Below are positions 26,843 through 36,340 of a stretch of 54,638 bases of DNA, piece after piece; the stretch's first letter is position 1, and every line of letters starts with the position of its first letter. The stretch covers positions 1 to 54,638 of the forward strand of contig NZ_JAIVFQ010000049.1 in NCBI RefSeq assembly GCF_020829495.1. The letters run 5' to 3'. Origin of the DNA: Nostoc favosum CHAB5714 (GTDB lineage: Bacteria; Cyanobacteriota; Cyanobacteriia; Cyanobacteriales; Nostocaceae). The notes beneath the pieces are model-generated. The model was not told the DNA's origin, did not search any database, and was given only the letters and a program-made list of their open reading frames with translations. A program made the translations under genes and the position numbers.

Positions 26843-29800
26843 ATGGCACCTAATCCAGCAGTTTTCGACCTTTCTGACCTCGATGGCAACAATGGTTTTG
26901 CGATCGATGTCTCTAGCCGAGCCGGCACCGACAGCAGTGCCGGAGATATTAACGGCGACGGCTTCGATGACCTGATTCTTAAGGCGGGAGCAGATAACTA
27001 CGTAGTATTTGGCAGCAGCGGCTTTGGAGCAGTTTTCAACCTCTCGTCCCTGGATGGCAACAACGGCTTCGTTATCAATGTAAGTGAAGAAGATTTCGGC
27101 TCCTCTGTCACCAGTGCCGGAGACATCAACGGCGACGGCATCGACGACCTGATTATCGGGGCATCGTTTGCCGATCCCAACGGACAGTTATCTGCTGGGG
27201 AGACCTACGTAGTGTTTGGCAGCAGCAACGGTTTTGGAGCAGTTCTCAACCTCCCGTCCCTCAATGGCAGCAACGGCTTCGTAATCAACGGCATTGATGA
27301 GGGTGACTACTCAGGCTCCCGTGTTAGCAGTGCCGGAGACTTCAATGGTGACGGCATCGACGACTTGATTATCGGGGCGACAGGTGCCGACCCCAACGGT
27401 AAAGAACGTGCTGGGGAGAGCTACGTAGTGTTTGGCAGCAGCAAAGGCTTTGGAGCAGTTGTCAACCTTTCCGACCTCAATGGCAGCAACGGCTTCGTGA
27501 TCAATGGTATTGATGAGCGTGACTTCTCAGGCTCCTCTGTTAGCAGTGCCGGAGACTTCAACGGCGACGGCTTCGATGACCTGATTATTGAAGCACCAGG
27601 TGCCGAGTCATTTGCTGGGGAGAGCTACGTGGTCTTTGGCAGCAGCAGTGGCTTTGAATCGGTCTTTAGCCTCTCATCTTTGAACGGCAGCAACGGCTTT
27701 ATCAACGACATTGATGGAACACTCAGCAGCGCCGGAGACTTCAACGGTGACGGTTTTGATGACCTAATTATCTGGACAACAAATAACATCCGCGGACCGG
27801 AGACTGTTGGGGAGAGCTACGTAGTGTTTGGCAACAGCAGCGGCTTTGGAGCAGTCCTCAGTCTCTCAGACCTCAACAGCAGCAACAGCTTCGTAATCAA
27901 CCCCATTAATCCAGGTCAGGGTTTAGGCTCCTGGGTCAGCAGTGCCGGAGATTTCAACGGTGACGGCTTTGATGACCTAATTATCGGCGCAAAATATTCT
28001 GAGCAGAACTACGTAGTGTTTGGCAGCAGCAGTGGCTTTGGAGCAGTGCTCAATCTCTCGGATATCAACGGCAGCAACGGCTTGGGGATTAAAGCCATTA
28101 ACGTAGATAGCTACTCACGCTACTCCGTCAGCAGTGCCGGAGATTTCAACGGCGATGGCTTTGATGACGTGAGTATCGGGCAAGGTTTTGATCGAATCTA
28201 CTATGGAGGTAATGGAAAGAGATACGTCATTTTTGGCTTTGCCACTACTACAACTCCTAATCAACCTCCAGTCGCAGTTGCCGACACAGCTACTACTAAC
28301 GAAGATACTGCCCTTAACATTTCAGTCTTAGCCAACGACAGCGACCCAGATAGCAATCCCTTAACGGTGACAAATGTCAATGGTAGTACGGTGACTGTTG
28401 GCACTCCTATTACCCTAAGTTCTGGTGCTTTACTGACTCTCAATGCTGATGGCACTTTTACTTACAACCCCAACGGTCGATTTGAAACTTTGGGTGTAAA
28501 TGAAACCGACAGCGATCGCTTCACCTATACTATTAGCGATCGCAGTTTTACCAGTACAGCTAGCGTCAACCTGACCATCAACGGCGTGAATGACGCACCC
28601 GCCTTAATTTCTGCTTTCAACCTATCCGACCTCAACGGCAGCAACGGCTTCGTAATCAACGGCATTAACGCAAATGACAACTCAGGCGAATCAGTCAGCA
28701 GTGCTGGAGACATCAACGGTGACGGCTTCGACGACCTAATTATCGGGGCATATAGTGCCGACCCCAACGGCAAAGACCGTGCTGGGGAGAGCTACGTAGT
28801 GTTTGGCAGTAGCAGCAGCTTTGGAGCTAGCCTCAATCTCTCGTCCCTCAATGGCAGCAACGGCTTCGTAATCAACGGCATTGATATGGATGACTACTCA
28901 GGCTTATCCGTGAGCAGTGCCGGAGACTTCAACGGTGACGGCTTTGATGACCTAATTATCGGGGCGAAAGGTGGCGACCCCAACGGTAAAGACCGTGCTG
29001 GGGAGAACTACGTAGTGTTTGGCAGCAGCAGTGGCTTTGGAGCTAGCCTCAATCTCTCGTCCCTAAACGGCAGCAACGGCTTCGTAATCAACGGCATTGA
29101 TGAGCGTGACTACTCAGGCGAATCAGTCAGCAGTGCCGGAGACATCAACGGTGACGGCTTCGATGACCTGATTATTGGGAGACGTTTTGCTTTCAACTAC
29201 CCAATCGCTGGGGAGAGCTACGTAGTGTTTGGCAGCAGCAAAGGCTTTGGAGCTAGCCTCAACCTCTCGTCCCTGGATGGCAGCAACGGCTTCGTAATCA
29301 ACGGCATTGATAACTATGACTTGTCAGGCGGCTCCGTTAGCAGTGCCGGAGACTTCAACAGTGACGGCTTCGATGACCTGATTATTGGGGCAATAAATGC
29401 CAACCCCAACGACAAGTTAAACGCTGGGGAGAGCTACGTAGTGTTTGGCAGCAGCAGCGGCTTTGGAGCCAGTTTTGACCTCTCGTCCCTCAACGGCAGC
29501 AACGGCTTCGTAATCAACGGCATTGATCCGTTTGACCGCTCAGGCTTCTCCGTTAGCAGTGCCGGAGACTTCAACGGCGACGGCTTCGACGACCTGATTA
29601 TTGGGACACCATATGCCGAGTCATTTGCTGGGGAGAGCTACGTAGTGTTTGGCAGCAGTAATGGCTATGGAGCTAGTCTCAACCTCTCGTCCCTCAATGG
29701 CAGCAACGGCTTCGTAATCAAAGGCGATCTGTTTGACCGCTCAGGCGAATCAGTCAGCAGTGCCGGAGACTTCAACGGTGACGGCTTCGATGATCTGATT

Positions 29801-31066
29801 ATCGGGGCAAGAGGTGCCGACCCCAACGGCAAGCAACGTGCTGGGAAGAGCTACGTAGTGTTTGGCAGCAGTAATGGCTATGGAGCTAGCCTCAACCTCT
29901 CGTCCCTCAATGGCAGCAACGGCTTCGTAATCAACGGCATTGATATGGATGACTACTCAGGCTCTTCTGTTAGTAGTGCTGGAGACATCAACGGCGACGG
30001 CTTGGATGACTTGATTATCGGGGCATTCCGTGCCTCCAATGCTGGGGAAAGCTACGTCATCTTTGGCTTTACGACTACGACCGTAGCTGAAGAAGATACC
30101 GCTCTTAAGATCCTTGCTAAGACGATCTTGAGCAGATATACAGACGTTGATGGCGATATCTTAAGCATTAGTAATTTTACCAATCCTGCCAACGGCACAC
30201 TGACTTTAAACGACAGCGGCACTCTAGGGGATGCCAGCGACGACTACTTTATTTATACACCCAAGCCCAATTACAACGGCGCTGATAGCTTTACCTACAC
30301 TGTCATTGACGGTAATGGCGGCAACATTACTGCTACTTTTAACTTGAACGTTAAGCCAGTCAATGACGCACCAATTGCAGTCAATGATACTGTTACGGCT
30401 GCCAAAAATACTGCTGTGAACATTCAAGCTAATACCCTGCTGGCGAATGATACTGACATCGATAGCACCAACCTCAGCATAACTGATATCAGTGGTGCGA
30501 CCAAGGGTACTGCGCTGCTGAAAAATAACGGCACTCCCAGCAACTCGGCAGATGATTTTATTGTGTTTACCCCAAATAACGGGTTTAGTGGTGCGGCCAG
30601 TTTCAACTACATTATCACTGATGGTCAACTCACCAGCACTGCTAAGGTTACTATCCAAGTGGGCGATCGCCTTTTAGGTGGCAACGGCAATGATGTCCTC
30701 CACGGCACTCCTGGTAATGACTACCTCAATGGCGGCAATGGCAAAGACAACCTTTACGGTGGTAATGGCAAAGACACCCTCAATGGCGGCAATGGTAACG
30801 ATCTCTTGTGCGGTGGTCTTGGTAGCGATATCCTCACAGGTGGTAATGGCAAGGATAAATTTGTCTTCACTGATGGAGAAGGTACTGATATTATTACCGA
30901 CTTCTGCAAGGGCAACGATTTGATTGGCTTGTCTGGTGGTCTGACTTTCAATCAACTAAGTTTCACTGGTAACAACATCATAGTGGCTGCTACTGATGAA
31001 ATCTTGGCAACGCTGACTGGCATTAGTACCACAACGCTCACTGCCGCTAATTTCACTATTCTCTAA
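26843..31066 (+). CDS. Large secreted FG-GAP / cadherin-like / RTX protein
   Basis: A 1407-residue mosaic protein. Order: seven FG-GAP repeats (residues about 1-468, each with a D-x-NGDG-x-DDL calcium loop); a cadherin-like Ig domain with NEDTALNISVLANDSDPD (about 470-590); seven more FG-GAP repeats (about 591-1075); two further Ig-like domains (about 1078-1270); four to five RTX nonapeptides GGNGxDxLx (about 1278-1330); then a short C-terminal region. Two sets of exactly seven fit two seven-bladed propellers. It has no N-terminal signal peptide and ends in RTX, so type I secretion is expected. A surface or matrix role is inferred. Good GAGGA ribosome binding site. A hairpin follows the gene. 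Confidence 0.93.
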   Translation: MAPNPAVFDLSDLDGNNGFAIDVSSRAGTDSSAGDINGDGFDDLILKAGADNYVVFGSSGFGAVFNLSSLDGNNGFVINVSEEDFGSSVTSAGDINGDGIDDLIIGASFADPNGQLSAGETYVVFGSSNGFGAVLNLPSLNGSNGFVINGIDEGDYSGSRVSSAGDFNGDGIDDLIIGATGADPNGKERAGESYVVFGSSKGFGAVVNLSDLNGSNGFVINGIDERDFSGSSVSSAGDFNGDGFDDLIIEAPGAESFAGESYVVFGSSSGFESVFSLSSLNGSNGFINDIDGTLSSAGDFNGDGFDDLIIWTTNNIRGPETVGESYVVFGNSSGFGAVLSLSDLNSSNSFVINPINPGQGLGSWVSSAGDFNGDGFDDLIIGAKYSEQNYVVFGSSSGFGAVLNLSDINGSNGLGIKAINVDSYSRYSVSSAGDFNGDGFDDVSIGQGFDRIYYGGNGKRYVIFGFATTTTPNQPPVAVADTATTNEDTALNISVLANDSDPDSNPLTVTNVNGSTVTVGTPITLSSGALLTLNADGTFTYNPNGRFETLGVNETDSDRFTYTISDRSFTSTASVNLTINGVNDAPALISAFNLSDLNGSNGFVINGINANDNSGESVSSAGDINGDGFDDLIIGAYSADPNGKDRAGESYVVFGSSSSFGASLNLSSLNGSNGFVINGIDMDDYSGLSVSSAGDFNGDGFDDLIIGAKGGDPNGKDRAGENYVVFGSSSGFGASLNLSSLNGSNGFVINGIDERDYSGESVSSAGDINGDGFDDLIIGRRFAFNYPIAGESYVVFGSSKGFGASLNLSSLDGSNGFVINGIDNYDLSGGSVSSAGDFNSDGFDDLIIGAINANPNDKLNAGESYVVFGSSSGFGASFDLSSLNGSNGFVINGIDPFDRSGFSVSSAGDFNGDGFDDLIIGTPYAESFAGESYVVFGSSNGYGASLNLSSLNGSNGFVIKGDLFDRSGESVSSAGDFNGDGFDDLIIGARGADPNGKQRAGKSYVVFGSSNGYGASLNLSSLNGSNGFVINGIDMDDYSGSSVSSAGDINGDGLDDLIIGAFRASNAGESYVIFGFTTTTVAEEDTALKILAKTILSRYTDVDGDILSISNFTNPANGTLTLNDSGTLGDASDDYFIYTPKPNYNGADSFTYTVIDGNGGNITATFNLNVKPVNDAPIAVNDTVTAAKNTAVNIQANTLLANDTDIDSTNLSITDISGATKGTALLKNNGTPSNSADDFIVFTPNNGFSGAASFNYIITDGQLTSTAKVTIQVGDRLLGGNGNDVLHGTPGNDYLNGGNGKDNLYGGNGKDTLNGGNGNDLLCGGLGSDILTGGNGKDKFVFTDGEGTDIITDFCKGNDLIGLSGGLTFNQLSFTGNNIIVAATDEILATLTGISTTTLTAANFTIL

Positions 31067-31576
31067 TATTAAGGGGAGCAAGAACTTGCTCCCCTAAAAA
31101 ACCAATAATTACTGTAGAACCAGCCTTCTCGTCAAATTGAATATAAATTCACAGTTAGTAACAGAAATCACAAGTCTTTTGTAAGCCATAATTCGACACC
31201 TCAACGCCACACTACCCGATTTACTAACAGGCTACCGAGTTAAGATTCTGGATGGCAATGCGATCGCTTCTAAAAATCTTTGCAACAGATGAATTGACTG
31301 TAGGGGCGTAGAAATCTACGCCCCTACCAACGTATCTGTACCAGAAATGTCATGAAATGGTATGACTTGTCACGGGATGTGGAATCAGAAAAATGGTGTG
31401 TGCAATTTCAGTATTAAAGCGGAAACAACATAAACTCACTTACTGAAATTCCGCAATTGCCACCAAGACAATTGCAGAAACCCAGTGTAGCCTTTAACTA
31501 GAAAAACAGTATCAGGCAGTTGTTAAACAAAATGCCAACTATTACCACTAAACTTTTATAATATTTTGTTGTTCTT
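31067..31576. other. Spacer with two hairpins, no gene
   Basis: 31072-31095 is a perfect 11-bp hairpin (AGGGGAGCAAG / CTTGCTCCCCT, 2-base loop) just after the RTX gene; it has no T-run, so it may be a processing or weak termination signal. 31300-31327 is a 13-bp hairpin (GTAGGGGCGTAGA) of a repeat type common in cyanobacteria. Confidence 0.6.
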
Positions 31577-31756
31577 ATGACTCCAAAACACACCAAAATT
31601 CAATTTCCCCTTTGGCAGTATCTGAATCAGCCTTTATTTAGTGACGATACTAAATTAGTATTGAATCCCCAACGCTTTGCATTCATCTGGCGTCTTCGAC
31701 TTCTAGAACGCTGCTGGGCTAAAGAATGTGATGCCAAAGGGCCTCAACAGCATTAG
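31577..31756 (+). CDS. Small hypothetical protein, 59 residues
   Basis: An ATG-initiated ORF starting MTPKHTKIQFPLWQYLNQPL and ending in WAKECDAKGPQQH. Its composition (W, R, L and charged residues; FAFIWRLRLLERCW helix) is protein-like and unlike the surrounding repeats. It is followed by a good hairpin terminator 27 bp on. I do not recognise a family; conservation in other Nostocales would decide. Confidence 0.55.
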   Translation: MTPKHTKIQFPLWQYLNQPLFSDDTKLVLNPQRFAFIWRLRLLERCWAKECDAKGPQQH

Positions 31757-31776
31757 ATACCTCAAAAGCCGTAAAA

Positions 31777-32997
31777 TTAAGCCTCGTCTACAGAACGAGG
31801 CTTTTTGCCATCTAGTAAAGCACTGACAGTCATATCTCCCATAACATTAATCGCGGTGCGGCAGCGATCCAGAAACCAGTCTACAGTAACTAGCAAAGCG
31901 ATGTACTGGGTAGGTAAGCCTACAGAAGTGAACACCAGTGTCATCGTTACCAGTCCAGCATTGGGAATATTTGCCGCACCTACAGATGCAAAAATCGAGG
32001 TAAGGATGACAATTAACTGCTGTCCCAGACTCAGATGTTGCCCAATTAGTTGGGAAATATACAACGCAGACATTGCTTCATAAAGGGCAGTGCCATCATT
32101 ATTGAAATTTGCCCCGACTAATGCCCCCAAGGCAGCAGAAGATTCTCTTAAACCGACTTTTGTTTGCAAAACCTCAAAGGTTATGGGCATTGCCGCCGCA
32201 GAGGAAGAAGTTGAGAAAGCTGTCAAAAAGGCATCAGAACCGCCAGCTAGGAATTTTAGCGGGTGTACCCAAGAACCAAATTTTACTCTGGTGAGGTAGT
32301 AGCACGCTTGCAATAACAGTGCTAACAGCACCGCTACGATAAATGCACCCAAAGATTTAAACGGTGCAAATCCTTGCATAGCAACGGTTTTAGCAACAAT
32401 CCCAAAGACTGCCAACGGCACTAAGGCAATTACCCAGTTGAGGACACGGACTACCGCTTCAAATAAAATCCCGATGACATCCTCTATCGGCTGGTATCCG
32501 TTCTTGCTTTGGGCGATTTGTTCAGATTTTAATCCTCGTAAGACGATGCCAAAACTCAGGGCAATCACAATTAGTTGGATGACATTATTATCAACTAATG
32601 GCTTCAGGACAGCTTCCGGTACAGCATCTTTGACTATTGCCCAAGGATCAAGACTCTGAGTAGTTATTTCTGTAGTTGTTGAGGTGGCTACATTGCCCCA
32701 AGTTCCCGGACGCAGCACATTTGCTACGAGAAGCCCGACTAAAATAGCTACGGTAGTGTTAGTTAAAAGTAGCACTGCCAGCCGTCGTCCGGCTGTACCG
32801 GGGATATTCGTAGTCATTAAGGTGTGCAGCACCGCTACCAAAATCAGGGGCGTAGCTAGGGCGCAAAGAGCCTTTAGCACCAATTCAGCCGGAATTGCTA
32901 AATTATTGATTAAGGTGGCATTGCTTGGATTGGGATTCCCCGCACCAAGGGCAATTCCAACGCTGACTGCGGCTACTAGGGCGATGAGAATTTGCAA
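31777..32997 (-). CDS. Dicarboxylate/amino acid:cation symporter (DAACS), 5' end apparently frameshifted
   Basis: At least 406 residues of a glutamate/dicarboxylate:Na+ or H+ symporter. Family motifs are clear: STSSSAAAMP (HP1 serine-rich loop), GANFNNDGTALYE (the NMDGT-type unwound helix, here NNDGT) and DWFLDRCRTAINVMGD (substrate-binding Asp/Arg helix). This frame has only a TTG start at 32997. An ATG at 33073 begins MSQKESTTSPETKASPWWQR and IPLTH, a natural cytosolic N-terminus, but it is one base out of frame at a CACACACA stretch (32998-33008). The gene may therefore be disrupted, phase-variable or mis-sequenced. Confidence 0.85.
   Translation of the reverse strand: MQILIALVAAVSVGIALGAGNPNPSNATLINNLAIPAELVLKALCALATPLILVAVLHTLMTTNIPGTAGRRLAVLLLTNTTVAILVGLLVANVLRPGTWGNVATSTTTEITTQSLDPWAIVKDAVPEAVLKPLVDNNVIQLIVIALSFGIVLRGLKSEQIAQSKNGYQPIEDVIGILFEAVVRVLNWVIALVPLAVFGIVAKTVAMQGFAPFKSLGAFIVAVLLALLLQACYYLTRVKFGSWVHPLKFLAGGSDAFLTAFSTSSSAAAMPITFEVLQTKVGLRESSAALGALVGANFNNDGTALYEAMSALYISQLIGQHLSLGQQLIVILTSIFASVGAANIPNAGLVTMTLVFTSVGLPTQYIALLVTVDWFLDRCRTAINVMGDMTVSALLDGKKPRSVDEA
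31783..31806 (+). terminator. Terminator shared by convergent genes
   Basis: Stem AGCCTCGT / ACGAGGCT with a 6-base loop followed by TTTTT on the plus strand, serving the 59-residue ORF. The stem lies inside the last codons of the convergent symporter gene. Confidence 0.75.
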
Positions 32998-33266
32998 TGT
33001 GTGTGAGAGGGATACGCTGCCACCAAGGGCTAGCTTTGGTTTCAGGCGAAGTAGTACTCTCTTTTTGACTCATTAGTTAGATGCTGATGAACTGCTGTAA
33101 CTATTAAAACAACACTTATGACAGTGACAATTTCGGAAAAAGAACAGCTTTAATTTTAGGTAAAAACTGTTAATCTAAGATTCCGTTGCTTTGCAAAATC
33201 TAGCTCGAAAGGGTAGACCACAAGGTAGGCCCCTAGAGATATCTTGGCTTGTGGTTGGAGATGCTT

Positions 33267-35897
33267 ATGTCCTTTGTCCCTTTACATATTCATAGTGACT
33301 ACAGTTTACTCGATGGGGCAAGTCAGCTACCAGAGTTAGTGGATCAAGCGATCGCACTGGGAATGAAAGCGATCGCTCTTACTGATCATGGTGTCATGTA
33401 TGGAGCCGTTGAACTGATCAAAATCTGCCGTAGTCATAATATTAAGCCGATTATCGGCAATGAAATGTATATAATTAACGGCGATATTGAAAAACAAGAA
33501 CGCCGTCCGAAATATCATCAAGTCGTTTTAGCTAAAAATACCAAAGGTTACAAAAATTTAGTCAAATTAACCACTATTTCTCACCTCAAAGGTGTTCAAG
33601 GCAAAGGAATTTTTTCTCGTCCTTGTATTAATAAAGATTTACTCAAACAATATCATGAAGGCTTGATTGTCACTAGTGCTTGCTTGGGTGGAGAAATTCC
33701 CCAAGCGATTCTCAGTAATAGACCAGATGCAGCCCGAAAAGTTGCTCAGTGGTATAAAGATGTATTTGGTGATGATTATTATCTAGAAATTCAAGACCAC
33801 GGCTCCCAAGAAGACCGGATTGTGAATGTTGAAATCGTCAAAATTGCGCGGGAACTAGGGATTAAAATTGTTGCTACCAATGATTCGCATTTTATTTCTT
33901 GTTTTGACGTTGAAGCCCATGATGCCTTGCTATGTATTCAAACTGGCAAGCTAATTATTGAAGATAAGCGGATGCGTTATAGCGGCACAGAGTATCTCAA
34001 ATCTGGTGAGGAGATGCAGCAGCTATTTCGTGACCATTTGCCGGATGATGTAATTGCCGAAGCGATCGCCACTACTGAAGAGGTTGCCGATAAAGTTGAG
34101 CCTTACTATATTATGGGTGAGCCTCAGATCCCTACACCCCCAATTCCCTCTGGTCATACTGCTGACACTTACGCCGAAGATGTTGCATGGAGCGGACTTT
34201 TAGAACGGTTAAATCGCAAATCTCGCAATGAAGTCGATTCCGTCTATAAAGAAAGATTGGAATACGAACTGAAAATGATTCAGCAGATGGGTTTTTCTAA
34301 ATACTTTTTAGTTGTATGGGACTACATCAAATTTGCTAGAGATAATAACATTCCTGTGGGGCCAGGTCGTGGTTCGGCGGCTGGTTCATTAGTTGCCTAT
34401 GCGATGCGAATTACCAACATTGACCCTGTGCATCATGGGCTACTATTCGAGCGCTTTTTGAACCCAGAACGTAAATCCATGCCTGATATTGATACAGATT
34501 TCTGTATTGAACAACGCGATAAAGTTATTGAATATGTAACTGAAAAATATGGTGCAGATAGAGTTGCCCAAATTATTACTTTTAACCGCCTAACTTCTAA
34601 AGCCGTTTTGAAAGATGTCGCCAGAGTATTAAATATACCCTATGGTGAAGCTGACAAAATGGCGAAATTAATTCCTGTAGTGCGCGGTAAACCAACGAAA
34701 CTCAAGGTGATGATTTCTGATCAAACCCCAGAACCAGAGTTTAAACAGAAATATGATAAAGAACCCCATGTTCGCCATTGGCTTGATATGGCGATGCGAA
34801 TTGAAGGAACTAACAAAACTTTTGGTGTTCATGCAGCAGGTGTCGTAATTTCTGCCGATCCACTTGATGAGATTGTCCCGCTACAAATGAATAATGACGG
34901 TTCGGTGATTACCCAATATTTCATGGAAGACCTGGAATCAATGGGTTTATTGAAAATGGATTTTCTGGGTTTACGGAACCTGACGCTGATTCAAAAGACC
35001 GTTGATTTGATTCAAGAAACCAGAGGATATCGGGTTGATCCTGATGAAATTCCTCGCCAGGAAAGAAAAGCGCAGAAGATATTAGCTAAAGGTGAACATA
35101 GTACTCTGCCAAAAGATGTACAAAAAACTTATGAGCTACTAGAAGCAGGTGAGTTAGAAGGAATATTTCAATTAGAATCCTCTGGAATGCGTCAGATAGT
35201 GCGAGATTTGAAGCCTTCTAATATAGAAGATATTTCTTCAATTTTGGCACTGTATCGACCGGGGCCATTAGATGCAGGACTGATTCCTAAATTTATTAAC
35301 CGCAAACATGGTCGAGAAAATATTGATTATCAACACACCATTCTGGAACCAATATTAGACGAAACCTATGGAATTATGGTCTATCAAGAGCAAATCATGA
35401 AAATTGCTCAGGATATGGCTGGATATTCTTTAGGACAAGCTGACTTGCTGCGTCGGGCGATGGGTAAAAAGAAAGTTTCTGAGATGCAAAAGCAGCGAGA
35501 AAAATTCGTGGATGGCGCAGCGAAAAACGGTGTTCAGAAAAAAGTTGCGGATGAATTATTTGAGCAAATGTTAAAGTTTGCTGAATATTGTTTAAGCTAT
35601 GATACGGAAATATTGACAGTAGAATATGGATTAATGCCGATTGGAGAGATTGTAGAAAAAGGCATTGAGTGTACTGTGTACAGCGTTGATAATAATGGAA
35701 ATATTTACACGCAACCTGTAGCACAGTGGCACGATCGCGGACAACAAGAGGTGTTTGAGTATTGCTTGGAAGATGGTTCAATAATTCGGGCAACAAAAGA
35801 CCATAAATTTATGACTGTTGATGGTCAAATGTTGCCAATTGATGAAATATTTGAACGCGAATTGGATTTGATGCGGGTTGTGGGGAGTGGGGGATGA
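33267..35897 (+). CDS. dnaE: DNA polymerase III alpha, N-terminal half fused to split intein N-part
   Basis: 876 residues from ATG 33267 (GGAG 6 bases upstream; MSFVPLHIHSDYSLLDG is the conserved start). The first 774 residues are DnaE: PHP domain (HIHSDYSLLDGA), polymerase palm with MPDIDTDF, and fingers. The extein ends LKFAEY; residues 775-876 are a 102-residue N-intein starting CLSYDTEILT with block B TKDHKF. The partner (C-intein plus C-terminal DnaE) must be elsewhere, and protein trans-splicing rebuilds the replicative polymerase. From memory the N-intein is very close to that of Nostoc punctiforme, but the final residues are VVGSGG instead of VDNLPN. Confidence 0.97.
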   Translation: MSFVPLHIHSDYSLLDGASQLPELVDQAIALGMKAIALTDHGVMYGAVELIKICRSHNIKPIIGNEMYIINGDIEKQERRPKYHQVVLAKNTKGYKNLVKLTTISHLKGVQGKGIFSRPCINKDLLKQYHEGLIVTSACLGGEIPQAILSNRPDAARKVAQWYKDVFGDDYYLEIQDHGSQEDRIVNVEIVKIARELGIKIVATNDSHFISCFDVEAHDALLCIQTGKLIIEDKRMRYSGTEYLKSGEEMQQLFRDHLPDDVIAEAIATTEEVADKVEPYYIMGEPQIPTPPIPSGHTADTYAEDVAWSGLLERLNRKSRNEVDSVYKERLEYELKMIQQMGFSKYFLVVWDYIKFARDNNIPVGPGRGSAAGSLVAYAMRITNIDPVHHGLLFERFLNPERKSMPDIDTDFCIEQRDKVIEYVTEKYGADRVAQIITFNRLTSKAVLKDVARVLNIPYGEADKMAKLIPVVRGKPTKLKVMISDQTPEPEFKQKYDKEPHVRHWLDMAMRIEGTNKTFGVHAAGVVISADPLDEIVPLQMNNDGSVITQYFMEDLESMGLLKMDFLGLRNLTLIQKTVDLIQETRGYRVDPDEIPRQERKAQKILAKGEHSTLPKDVQKTYELLEAGELEGIFQLESSGMRQIVRDLKPSNIEDISSILALYRPGPLDAGLIPKFINRKHGRENIDYQHTILEPILDETYGIMVYQEQIMKIAQDMAGYSLGQADLLRRAMGKKKVSEMQKQREKFVDGAAKNGVQKKVADELFEQMLKFAEYCLSYDTEILTVEYGLMPIGEIVEKGIECTVYSVDNNGNIYTQPVAQWHDRGQQEVFEYCLEDGSIIRATKDHKFMTVDGQMLPIDEIFERELDLMRVVGSGG
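35589..35894 (+). other. DnaE split intein, N-terminal fragment coding region
   Basis: Cys1 codon at 35589, directly after the extein residues FAEY. Block A is CLSYDTEIL, block B is GSIIRATKDHKF (Thr and His that activate the N-scissile bond). Total 102 codons, equal in length to the Npu fragment. Confidence 0.95.
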
Positions 35898-35913
35898 GGA
35901 GCACTTGAGTGGA

Positions 35914-36008
35914 GTTCAAAGCCTCGTTAACGGAGTTCAAAGACTCGTTAACGCAGTTCAAAGACTCGTTAACGCAGTTCAAAGACTCGTTAACGCAGTT
36001 CAAAGCCC
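35914..36008. repeat. 21-bp tandem repeat, 4 copies plus a partial
   Basis: Units GTTCAAAG[A/C]CTC followed by GTTAACG[C/G]A, period 21 bp, starting 17 bp after the dnaE stop codon. The GTTAAC core is palindromic. CCCAATG-type heptamers follow directly. Confidence 0.92.
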
Positions 36009-36085
36009 AATGCCCAATGCCCCATGCCCCATGCCCAATACCCAATGCCCAATGCCCCATGCCCAATGCCCCATGCCCAATGCCC
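36004..36085. repeat. CCCAATG / CCCCATG heptamer tract
   Basis: About eleven heptamers CCCAATG or CCCCATG (STRR type), the same family as between flv3 and flv1. Confidence 0.9.
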
Positions 36086-36340
36086 TTGACGTTAAAAACA
36101 GTTAAAAAAAGCAATCAACAACATCTTTGACATTTGTCTACCTGCTAATGATAGTTGTTATTGGAAATTAGCAAGTTATAAAGTCTAATAGCATTTAGAC
36201 GCGTAGTAAGCTGTCCCGTCTACAAGTTGCTCTGGCAGGTAACAAAGTTCTTGTGGGATGGGCCGGACAGCCCGTCCAAACAATGCAAGTTAAAAGCGCG
36301 ACAGCTTATCACCTTTACACATGTTTCGAGAGGCAAACAA

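Noticed and set aside
31072..31095. Perfect hairpin after the large RTX gene considered as a terminator
   Set aside because: No T-run follows on the plus strand, so it does not meet the rho-independent pattern.
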